From NCBI GenBank assembly GCA_013115135.1, contig JABANP010000394.1:1-51247 (forward strand): 51,247 bases of DNA, read 5' to 3'. This stretch comes from Perkinsus olseni. Taxonomy: Eukaryota > Perkinsozoa > Perkinsida > Perkinsidae. The position numbers and the translations under genes are program-made. The notes below the pieces were generated by a model, which was not told the origin of the DNA, did not search any database, and was given only the letters and a program-made list of their open reading frames with translations. Of the stretch, positions 31,492 to 41,028 are shown piece by piece; position 1 is the first letter of the stretch, and every line of letters begins with the position of its first letter.

Positions 31492-34400
31492 ATGGGTAAA
31501 GGCAAAGGAAAGGGAGCCTATTATAAGGCGAAGTATGGTGGCGGAGGGAATCGTCATCACAACGGACCGTATCGCGATGAGTCCTCCTACGGCAGCGAGC
31601 CAATGCATAAGCGTAGTAAGACGGAGGCGAGTAAGAAGAAGGCTAGGTTCCTCTTGCTCTGTTAGAGGGTCCTTGATGAATGGGGTATCTTAGGTTCAAG
31701 CGAGGATAATTCAGAATTAGCCGCTGCGCTGATCCGACTGGAAGGGTACTCGTACGGCTACTATAAGGATTTGGTTGGAGAGTGGCCGATGCCCAACGGA
31801 GAATGGAAGATATTCATTGATAGGGTAGCTCCCGGGAATCTTTTAGGGGGCTTCACTCTGGCATGTGATAGGTGGGAAAGATTCTCCTGGGGCTCAGGTT
31901 CAATCGGACCCCTACGCGCCCCCTTCTCAAATTCGATTGCGAGTCAACATGGCGGCAGCGAAGATCCCTCACGACCTTTGGAGTACGTCATTGCGTTCAA
32001 CGGCGTGTTGCGATTATATAACACGACATTTCCATCGGTAATGAATTTGCAGCTAGAGGTGTCAGAAAGACTGGCTCGGTGTGCTCAGGACGCTGAATGA
32101 CGACGGACTGACTAAGGCACAGCGGGGTGGTGGATGGTCCGGCAGTAAAGGTGGGGATGTTCAGATTAGCAATCCTGGGCAGCAGGTGACGGAAGGAGTG
32201 GTGAAGGGGTTCATGTATTGGACTGTCATTCTTATTGAGAGCAATCATACTAAATTAGTACATGGAAACCTCACGGTGTAAGGCTTGAATGTATCGTCCC
32301 TCCTGTGAAGTTTTGATGAGTCCGCTGTTGATGGCGCATCATTGGCTTCCCCGATACCCTCGGGTTACCGGCAGTTACTCAACATTAGGTACTACAGCGG
32401 TCGTGCATGTTCATCTGTCCTGAGTACATAGAAGCTCGCTGTACGCTGGCCCTTCCGGCGAGGGGGAGAACTATTGAAGGATACAAGTGAGAGCGGCTGC
32501 TGGATAGACTAATACGGATGGCTAATTGGTCTTGCCACCTTCAGAGCTGCGGAGATCATCGGCAACCTGTGGCCGTTGGTGCGGTCTAGTCTGTACTACG
32601 ATCGACTGGACCAGAGCGCCTTGAAGAAGCATGTGGACAGCGTGGATGACCAGGGCTGGGTAGTCGGGCTTGCGGTGTGGTCAGCTGTTGCAGGGGTGTG
32701 AGGGATGGTTTTGTCACTCGCAACTGAAGTTCGGCAGGGCGCTTCTCTCGAAAACTGATGCGCTGTTCGTCCAGGGAGAATTTTTCCCATTGTGGTATAC
32801 GACGGAGTGGAGCCCCTTCGCGCCGGCTTCCGCACGCCTGGCATTTGACCTGGACTTGGATCGGTATTGCCACTCGCCCTGGAAGGGCGGGTCGAAGGAA
32901 TTCCGTTCTTGAAAGATTAGTCGTTGGACTGCTTCCTGCAGCATCTCACACCGGGACGCGGGGCTCTAAAATTCGGGCCGATCCTCAACGTCTGGACCCA
33001 AATCGAGCTAGCGATGGTTCATGTCGTTAATGAAAACTCCGCTTCCGACGGGATTGGCGTTCGTTCTCAGCTTCGCGACAAGTTGGATGAGCTGGGCCTG
33101 GTCGCCTTTGTGAGGGACGGTGCTATTCTTCCTCGCCGCTCTGGTGTGGATGATAGGCCGTTAATGAAGACTAACGGCGGCAGTGATGTAGTATAAAAAA
33201 GAGCTTCGCTCCGCTAGAGTTTTGGTTGTTTCCCGTAGGTTGTAGCGTTCAAGTCGCCGTCGTCTTTGTCGGTAGCGGTGGATTTGCCTCACGAGGGTCG
33301 ACTGGAAGGGATGGGCATCAGGAAGGGCGTCACGTTGATTGTCGGCGGAGGCTTCCATGGGAAGAGTAGGTCGAATCTGTGAGATGCTGGAGAGGAATCT
33401 CTCTGCTGCGCAAGGTACGCTGTTGGAGGCTCTGCAGCTTGGTGTTTATGATCATATACCGGGCGATGGTCGGGAGTTCGTCGTGACTGACCCTAATGCG
33501 ATGAAAATTCGGGCTGAGGATGGACGATACATCAACAATGTTGGTAGGCAGAGGTCCTTGGGGTGCGGATATGGGATTTGTGGTGGAAAGTGCCTTCTCC
33601 ATGGCTCATCCGAGTGTGGTTCGAATCGTCGGATTTCCGTCATTGCACTCCGTCATTCAGGTTGTAAAATACTCCTGAATATTTCTATTGGAATACTCCC
33701 ACTGGCGGTCGTATTTGGGTGTGGTTTGAGTGATTGTGGTCCTCGGAGAGTGTCGTGTCGTTTCCCGTGACTATTCACGCGCATAGAGGAAACTGGCGAA
33801 TACAGAGTGGTCGACGCGCTGTGATCTCAAGCGTATTGACCACAGCTTCGTACTGTCCGGAGCCCTGGGTCACATCCGTAGCGTCTATACGCGTGGACGT
33901 AGCGGACGCTGAATTTCGGGCGTTACCTCATAATAACGCTGTACAGTGACGACTGTGCATCGTCGTCGCAATCCCCATGTACTCCGTTGAAAGTCTATTG
34001 TTGCAAGTGCCGTTATTGTTACTACTTTTCAATCCTTGCATTCTGACCTACTTACATTTGAGAGTCGTGCTCGCGTGCGTGAGTTTGCGTTCTCACTGCT
34101 GAGCATCGCCAGCCGCCGTGGTGTGCTCAGTCGTAGAATGGCTATGGTGACGAAGAATTATCGCCCCGACATGACGAGTGGAGTCACTGATGGGCCCAAT
34201 CTGGAGGGGCGTTGAAAGTAAGGTATCGCATGTGTCAGATATCAGCCCCTTCATCTCCCATTTGCCCCTGGGCCGAGATACTACGCAGTTCTCGACGGAA
34301 GATGCTAGTGGTAGGGGGAATTTCGTGGCGCGCGGTCAAGCCTATGACGGTGGGTGCTGTCAGGTAGTACCAGCCAAGCGGCTAATATAATGGAAGCTTT

Positions 34401-35980
34401 GGAAGTTGGTGCCACGACCTTCCTTATTGATGAGGATACGAGTGAGCGAGGGAGGAGGTTTAGTCGTTAGAAGCAGTCGGTGAGAGATGCTGCCTGAAAG
34501 TACCCCTGCCGACAGCGTTGACTAGAGACTTGTTTTTAAGCACACTCTGTATAAAGGAAGCAACAGATGAGTGCTCAGGTGCCACCAACTTCATGATACG
34601 GGATGGTCGGATGCAGCAGCTGGTGTCTGCGGACAAGGAGCCCATCACGCCCTTCTTGTGGCGGGTTAGGTAGGGGCACTGTTGGTGTTGGATGTTGTTC
34701 ATGCTTGGTTATGCCAGGACGCTTTGCGAGAGAGCTGCTGTGAGTACGATAATGGTTATTGGTGGGTCGGGAGACTACTTCCATGTGGCTGATACGGTCA
34801 TGTGAGTGGGGAGTCGACAGCGTCTCCGACTTTCGTTAGTGTTTACTAACCTGGTCGGGTAGGCTGTTGGCTCTTCCCATTTGAAAAGCAAGGTCTGACA
34901 CCTGTGGCGATGTGGTTTTGTGTGCAGAATGATGGACCAGTACGTGCCCTATGACGTGACGAAGAGAGCGAAGGAGATCGCGGCTGCTGATGACGTCCAC
35001 CTGACCATACCCGAGGTCGATGAGAATATCTTCTCGGGGCTGCGGGGCCGATGTGTTGACCCATACAGTTTACAGGCCGATGGTGAGGAGATGGTCAGGG
35101 GGATCGTATCATATTATCATTCGTCTATTAATATTCTTCTGTACAGGAATGTTATAGAAGGAAAATTAACCATACCGCACCAATCGTAATTCGTGTACGA
35201 TCGTAGTATGCCGACGTTGGTTCTTAGAAAGAGATGACATCCTCGTGTACACTAAGGAGTGACTGTTCTCGCTATTGACTTCAGGGAAGGTCCAGTCGAA
35301 ATCATTGCGGTGTATCTCCTATGGGTGGACGGAGATCGAACTCACGAACGTAGAGCAGCTGGTGGAGACTGGACAGGCCAGGGCTATCGCTGATGCTATA
35401 CAGACTCTCGCCGAGAAGGACTACACCAGAGGAAGAAGGTGACGACCCTCGTCATGTGAGCGTGAGTTGAGATCACCATTGTCAGACTGTCGGACGTGTT
35501 GGATCGGTTCTACGAGGAAGTCCATCGCCATGCCTACCCAACGGGACGAGGGGACGAGTAGGTGACGGGTTGGTGGATGTTGGGAGACACTTGTCGAAAA
35601 AACTAAGTCTGGGTAGTCATCTTCGATGATCGAGGCATGCCGTCACCGTCTATGGTTGGTCAATGACAGAGGGTTGCTTAATTAACGTATTTGCAGGTGT
35701 TCTCTCTTCAATGGTAGGTACAAGACAGGCCTTGATGCTGTCCAAAGGGCAAGGTATCCTGCTGGATACTACTCCTATCCGAGGAAGCTAGAACTGGCGG
35801 CAGCGATCAAGTAATTCGTCGCTCAAATTTGCCAGTCGTTGCGACCGTTGGCCTGATGATTGGCGCTCGACAAAGCTTGTTGTTGATGTGAATTCAGAAT
35901 TGTTGTGGGGAGTTGGACTTAGTGTTCAGCAATGTGTTTTCAGTCGGCTGCGCAAGATGAAGGTCTACTCTGTCCAGTGA
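31492..35980 (+). CDS. ABC-class ATPase (COG3044/PF09818 type), 18 exons
   Basis: Exons: 31492–31630, 31694–31824, 31898–32037, 32089–32185, 32389–32486, 32545–32659, 33071–33187, 33239–33365, 33415–33543, 34239–34310, 34364–34441, 34579–34669, 34718–34801, 34928–35082, 35285–35438, 35486–35557, 35697–35810, 35944–35980. They total 1950 nt, and the phase closes at every join: 649 aa. A Gly/Lys-rich basic N-terminus (MGKGKGKGAYYKAKYGGGG) precedes SYGYYKDL and VQSDPYAPPSQIRLRV, both typical of this family. Then come LPARGRTIEG, GLVAFVRDGAILPRRSGV, the Walker A loop GGGFHGKST (315–323), VYDHIPGDGRE, the signature-like ASGSTSQAAN (387–396), Walker B FLIDEDTS (408–415), ATNFMIRDGRMQ and MVIGGSGDYF. 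The protein ends NRLRKMKVYSVQ. It is a soluble ATPase of unknown cellular role. Two introns are unusually long (411 and 695 nt). Confidence 0.9.
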
Positions 35981-36210
35981 ATAAAGGAAGTTTCGACTCA
36001 TCAGGGGTTGTTGCGTTGAGGGGGGCAGGAGAGTGTTGACAAGGTGTACGGGATGCTGTGCTGAGCATCGGACGAATGTCGACAGTTGTTCCATCCGACT
36101 GGAAGTCGCATGAGAGCAGTGGAGGTTGTGCTAGTAACGCCACGTTGCGTGGCTCCTGTTCCGCGAGAGCTCCCACTTATTGCCAGTGCTGCTGCTGAAG
36201 AGGTGTAGTC

Positions 36211-36456
36211 TTATCGATGAATGGTCAATGGTGGCTTTATGAATGTTCTTGCTGATTGTTTCTGCCCTAGTCCGCTCCTCCCCGTATTGACCTTGTAGGT
36301 TGATTTCGCACCCTCGACTGAGCGGTGTTTTCTGTCTTGTCTGCCACCTTCTCTATCGCCGGTACTACAACTGCCTTCTCCACCTCGATACCGAAGCATC
36401 TGATTCTTGCTATTCTTGCTACTACCACCACAACGACGTCCACGGGAATTGTTCAT
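36211..36456 (-). CDS. Hypothetical basic protein (minus strand)
   Basis: An ATG-led frame of 81 codons on the minus strand, rich in Ser, Gly, Arg and Lys (MNNSRGRRCGGSSKNSKNQM). Its ATG lies 14 bp from the ATG of the plus-strand gene at 36470, so the two would be divergent and share a promoter. No motif or splice-linked exon was found; it may be chance. Confidence 0.25.
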   Translation of the reverse strand: MNNSRGRRCGGSSKNSKNQMLRYRGGEGSCSTGDREGGRQDRKHRSVEGAKSTYKVNTGRSGLGQKQSARTFIKPPLTIHR

Positions 36457-36469
36457 CCTTACGAATAGA

Positions 36470-37070
36470 ATGAAACCAGTACGACATGATAGAGCTTATG
36501 CCACAAGGCCTTCCAACTCTGGATGGTCCACTCTAGTGCCCAACGTCGTCAATTGCTTCTCTCGAGACTACTACGCTGCTGATAGTCGGAGTAGTGCAGC
36601 TGATACACCGCGGGAGGGTCGCCGCCGCCGCCGATCGGTCGGGAGGCCGCCGTCCGCGGGGATCGAGATCGTTAAGACTACTGTTGGTGCTGCCGAGCAA
36701 CAGAGAGAAGATCGGAAACGAGCTGAAGACTTCCTTCTCTTCATGGGTGAGGGGATTGCTGAGGATGGCGGGTCCTGTGATTATGACTGCTTCAGATGAG
36801 AAGGAGGCCCCTCAACTCGCCCCGTCGCCGCTGCTGTCGCAGTCAGCGTTATCGACAGTGGCATGCACAGAGGAGAACGCTTATAGTGAAGACAAGAAGT
36901 ACACCGTGGGGTCGCTGCTGCTGTGCCCAGCGGCTACTGTTCTTCAGGCCAGCGCTGGGGAAGGAGAGGAAGCCTCCGCTGCCTTTGCCACCTCCCGACC
37001 TACCGCCATCTCAACGGACAGTGCTGCTGACCCCTTCTACACAGAAGGTACCACGTGTAGCCAGCCTTGA
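36470..37070 (+). CDS. 183-aa hypothetical protein, two exons
   Basis: Exon 1 is 36470–36746 and exon 2 is 36796–37070, joined over a 49-nt intron (36747–36795, GTGAGG to TTCAG). Phases match and total 184 codons with the stop. The first half is basic (TPREGRRRRRSVGRPPSAG) and then helical (AAEQQREDRKRAEDFLLF). The second half is Ala/Ser/Glu-rich. Neither membrane segment nor known domain is seen. The basic run could be a nuclear localisation signal. An alternative longer frame overlaps exon 2 (36796–37380) but is rich in Arg and Cys and less protein-like. Confidence 0.5.
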
Positions 37071-38270
37071 TGTTGGCGAGAGGCAGCCTGTTGTCGTTGG
37101 CCCTCTCACTACTGTGTGCCCTGATAAGAACGCGGGTGATGACGTTATCGGTAAGGGGGCGATCTGTTGGAGCCTTGTCCTTAATTTATGTTGTTATCCC
37201 CTACGGACTCTTCGCCCAGGTCAAACGCTATGCGTGATTCCCCCCTTTCTGAAGGGCCACTCTGTAGCCATCCGAATAACGTTGAATGACAGTCCTACGA
37301 CGTGCCGAGGGAGTGAGAGTCCCTCGAGTATTTGTGTCGGACTAACAACAGGTAGTGGTCTCCGGTTCGATTCCCGGTAGCCGCATCTTTCTTGTTTAGG
37401 GCCTCAACTCTTCCGAGAACGGGGTATGGTCGTAAGCTTCTGCTCTTCACATAGCGAGATCAAACACACGCGCCCGAGAGAAATACCTTCCAATGCCGGG
37501 AACCCTCAGCCGCTCGGACTCGAAACCGCAGTCATCAGCGAATCTCGAGTAAGTCCCCGTACAGTGGCTCAGCGTTATAATTGGAATCCTCAGTGGAGGT
37601 GCTCGTTAAGGGTCATTGCTTCGTTGGAGCTCCGGGTGGTGTCAGGTCCGCTTCCCTAGAGAACGTAACTTTTGGATACTTTGGGGAGAAGGCTTGCTTT
37701 TTGCTGTAGGGCTGTTGACTTGGCCGCGCCTGTCCCACGTCTTGTCAGGGTCTCGGCGATAAGGTTGGATCGCGCCTCTTGATGGCAGCTGATACTGCTA
37801 GTGCTGAATATACCTTCGGTTATGGCGCCGGGGCTACGAGTATCAAAGAAAGATACTCGACTGATGAGGTGGGCGAGCGCGGTCATCTCTTCATGGCACT
37901 AGGTTGATGCAGGTGGAACGCATTTACGTGGCGAGTCGCGGTCCTTCGGGATGCACTGTGGGGTGGGAGCGGGTCGAAGTGAGCTCGTCGTGGCTCAATT
38001 ATCCTGACAGGTAGGCCGGCCATCTCGCGCGGTCGTCGCGGCGACGGTCGCTGTGTAGGTATTCCCGAGCGCTAGGAAAGGCTTGCGGTTGGCGGACGGC
38101 TGCTCCTACTCCATCACCGTATGAGAAGCCGCAGTGGGACAGGCGCCTCCACCGAGCTAACGAAGTGAAGCTCCTTGCTTGTATTGTTGATTCCAGGGAG
38201 TGCGCTCTATGTAAGGCCACGGTTACCGCTCTTGTTTCTCGTATCATCATTCCCGTCATTATACTCATGG
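37071..38270. other. About 1.2 kb without a firm gene
   Basis: It holds a tRNA-like 3' part (see 37297–37385) and two competing frames near 37656–37905. One is a minus-strand ATG-led frame of 76 codons; the other is a plus-strand exon-like piece (ADTASAEYTFGYGAGATS) before GTGGGC at about 37870. Neither could be joined to other exons. Low-confidence coding potential only. Confidence 0.4.
37297..37385 (+). pseudogene. Degenerate tRNA-like sequence (Leu/Ser-like)
   Basis: ACGTGCCGAGGGAGTGAGAG recalls the D region of long-variable-arm tRNAs, and CTCCGGTTCGATTCCCGG with GTAGCCGCA recalls a T arm and 3' acceptor strand. The expected 5' acceptor GCGGCTA is missing upstream. A tRNA pseudogene or tRNA-derived repeat is likely. 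Confidence 0.35.
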
Positions 38271-38736
38271 CCGAATCTCATTTTCCTGTGCATCTGCCTT
38301 CTCGCAAATCCAAACTCGTTTGTACGTGAATTCCGATTCCGATCGTCCCGATGATCGTAACTCCGATAAGTATCTCGCATGAAAAATTGTGGAAGGAATT
38401 TTTGACTATGCTTTTTGCTGTGATCACTGCGGCTGGGTCTGTTGCTCTTTTGAAAAGCTCATCGGTTCTGTTGGCAACGGAGGTCAACAAGTGGGGAGTT
38501 CAACGGCAAGCTTCATCAACCCGACGGAGCGAAGCAGCTCATCTATTTTAGCATCCTGTAACGAGAACCCCGGCGCATCGCTAGCCGAGCTAGCATGGTG
38601 GCTACGGTTTGTATATAGGCCCGAGTCGGTCGTTGGCCCGGAAGCTTCGTCCAATGGCGGTAGGTAGCATCTCAGCAGTACCAGCTCTATGGCTCGCTTC
38701 AGGTCTTGGACACGCTATTGAAGTTGAAGGAATTAG

Positions 38737-38967
38737 ATGGTCGGGCCCTATGCAAAAGGGCTTCTTGAGGTCCTTCAATTGTATAGGCCGCTGCAGGTGA
38801 TCGTCCCTACTCGGTGGGCTCTGGCAGACTGTTATGTTGTGATCTCGTTCAGATGGGCTACGGTTCGTCTCGGAATAACGGAGAAGATGATTTTAACCTT
38901 GCTGGAGCGGGCACGGCATGAGTTCAAGGAGAAGGGAATCTTTGTCGAATTCCAGCCCTGCCTTTAG
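38737..38967 (+). CDS. Possible 3' exon, helical C-terminus
   Basis: After GATCTCGTTCAG at 38852 the frame reads WATVRLGITEKMILTLLERA and continues charged and helical to TAG at 38965–38967. The upstream half of the frame (GLLEVLQLYRPLQ) ends at a possible 5' site (CAG, GTGATC). The phases I could assign do not agree, so the exon join is open. Function unknown. Confidence 0.25.
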   Translation: MVGPYAKGLLEVLQLYRPLQVIVPTRWALADCYVVISFRWATVRLGITEKMILTLLERARHEFKEKGIFVEFQPCL

Positions 38968-39150
38968 TAGAGATACTTTTAGAAAATCCCACCACTTTTT
39001 TGGCCGTGATAATAATAATGACAACAACAAAGTGATTATCTTTCTCGTATCCATCTTGATCGTACTATTACAGCGGCGCCGACGTAATCGTCTATTTAGA
39101 CCATTTTCACCATCGTCCACCGCCGTGAGGGTGGCTCGACAGTAGAGGAG

Positions 39151-39414
39151 ATGTCGTTGTGGCTGCTCAGTCATTGTTTGGTAGAGCTCCTCCTGCTCCT
39201 TATTGTTATCATTGGAGTTCTCTCGTCCTTGGGAGCCAAGTCCATGCTAGCCTGTAGACTAGTATTCTCATCATTGATTGCTACGATTGTGTGTATACGA
39301 CCGGTGGATCTAGATCTTATCTTCAGAGGCTACCATCAGTGTTCTGCGTCTACTGGCGAGCTTACTGGATCACCCGCAAGGTTGCTGGCTCGTATCCTCG
39401 CTTATAACGTATGA
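39151..39414 (+). CDS. Small putative membrane or secreted protein
   Basis: ATG-led frame of 87 codons. MSLWLLSHCLVELLLLLIVI is strongly hydrophobic, and a second hydrophobic stretch (VFSSLIATIVCI) follows after a short loop, so it could be a two-span membrane protein or a signal peptide plus short mature part. No known family. It may be only an exon. Confidence 0.3.
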   Translation: MSLWLLSHCLVELLLLLIVIIGVLSSLGAKSMLACRLVFSSLIATIVCIRPVDLDLIFRGYHQCSASTGELTGSPARLLARILAYNV

Positions 39415-40319
39415 CCTGTTGTATGCTCTCTTTGTTGTGGATGATGGGCCAGTGATTTAATATCCGTTATTAACTCCTTCGCCACGATCGGTGTGTTGCC
39501 CCCCTGAACGTAGCGATACTATGTCGAGCGGGTTAGAGCTACTGTGTTCAATCTCCTAGCTCACCATCCTCTCGAAGGCATTGATAGTTCCTTCGTCGTA
39601 GCCCTCGGCTATAGAACTCTATACCATAATTATGTCTACACAATAGAAGTGTATGCCATTGCGAGATCGTCATCATTCCTCTGCTTGTCGCTTATACTTT
39701 CAAACTGATGCTACTACTACTACCACCGAGCTAGTGATGATGATATATTATTACTGCTTCTACTTAAAACGTACTCACAGCTATTGGTGCCGCTACATGT
39801 GTATCATCTCACCTTTTCGAATTCTGTCAAAGGTTGGTGGTTCATGTCTCTGTGGCAGTACAGGTTAACAATGCTGTTAAGGAGAGTCTTCACTAAGGCT
39901 GACCCTATCTTTTCGATGCTATGCTAAGGAGTGCTGTGCTTGCTCGTCCGTCACGCACAGCGCCTTTACATCTGCTTAATATCTGAAATCATCGTTGAAC
40001 GCGTAGATTTTATTTTTTGGGTACCGAGACGCCTTCTGGATCGTTGCTAACGTTGTGAAAAACGAATGACGTTACATAGAGTCTATCCTACCCGTATTTA
40101 GAACCTCTTGTGTTTGTCATACTCGATGGAAGGAGGGCACTTAGTAGCCGCATCAGAGCTATTGGTTCTCTCAAGTTCTGTTTGAGTCTGTTTGGTTTTC
40201 CTTAGACTCATCACGCGTCATTCACTTCGCCTTGGCGATTATCGAATTGAAGATTTGCTTCAAGTTTCCCCGAGTTGAGTGTCACACTGGTGTAGTTCAA
40301 GTCGCAAGATTCGTCGTTC
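39415..40319. other. About 900 bp without a recognised gene
   Basis: AT-richer sequence with microsatellite-like ACT/ACC runs near 39710–39725. No frame with protein-like composition or splice-linked series was found. Confidence 0.4.
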
Positions 40320-40828
40320 TCATGCCGTGCACTGTAACTCGCTGTGAGTTCGTAGTCGGTAGCATCTAAGTCTGCCAACAGTCCAGCGAAACTGTACCGA
40401 GAATGAGATCCGGGATATCTGATCCTCCTTTCCGATTCTCTTTTTCGAATTGTTGGCGGGTGCTGCGTGTGAGGCCTTCCGTACAGTCTTCTTGTCGATT
40501 AGAGCATTGAACGGGAGGACCGCGAAAGTGTTAGGGATCTCTCTGGGTATGTCTCTTCGGCGCTTGATCTTTGGGAGTATCATCGACGGTCAATGATTGG
40601 CCTCTGGGTTGTGTCGATCGTTATGACCCCTCTGAGAGGGGTCGTCTCCTTACAGGGAACCGTACAGACATCTTCGGCAGACAATAGTGAGAGAACGATA
40701 GCTAGAAGAATGAAGTTGAGAAAGAGGCCGCACAAAGTCTTCGTGAAGAGAGACTCGAGCCTGCCGACCGAAACGTTCTGGTCGCTCATACCACCTTGAG
40801 AGAAGTGCTGTCTTTGGATGTGGCCCAT
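40320..40828 (-). CDS. 149-aa putative single-pass membrane protein (minus strand)
   Basis: Minus strand, exon 1 40828–40628 and exon 2 40568–40320, joined over a 59-nt intron (40627–40569; GTCATA to CAAAG). Phase matches, giving 149 codons and a stop. A second start at 40789 (MSDQNVSVGRLES) is equally possible. One hydrophobic helix (LCGLFLNFILLAIVLSLLSA) is followed by a Cys pair (CTVPC) and a basic, soluble C-terminal region (KKTVRKASHAAPANNSKKR). It looks like a signal anchor or a signal peptide with late cleavage. Function unknown. An optional further intron from GTACAG would shorten the C-terminus. Confidence 0.45.
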
Positions 40829-41028
40829 ACGGGCATCGGCTTCCCTTTGCTAACGAGGAAGAGAGCCCCAGAACTGGTTGCTGGAGGGCTGGGATACCCT
40901 GCTTGATTCAAGGCGCAGCCGCTCGTGAACTTTGAGCGGGCGGTCCTTCAGTCGAGACGGCAACTGCATCGGAAGATTCGCGCCATCGGTCCAAGCTCGA
41001 GGGACTGCCTGCCAGAGTTTCACACTCA

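Noticed and set aside
31771..32100. Continuous frame ending at TGA 32098 as the end of a 181-aa protein
   Set aside because: Splicing 31825–31897 switches to the frame with VQSDPYAPPSQ and continues in the conserved ABC ATPase order; the continuous frame loses the family match.
35335..35365. tRNA T-arm-like string GGAGATCGAACTCACGAACG
   Set aside because: It is coding sequence of the ABC ATPase exon (TEIELTNVEQL).
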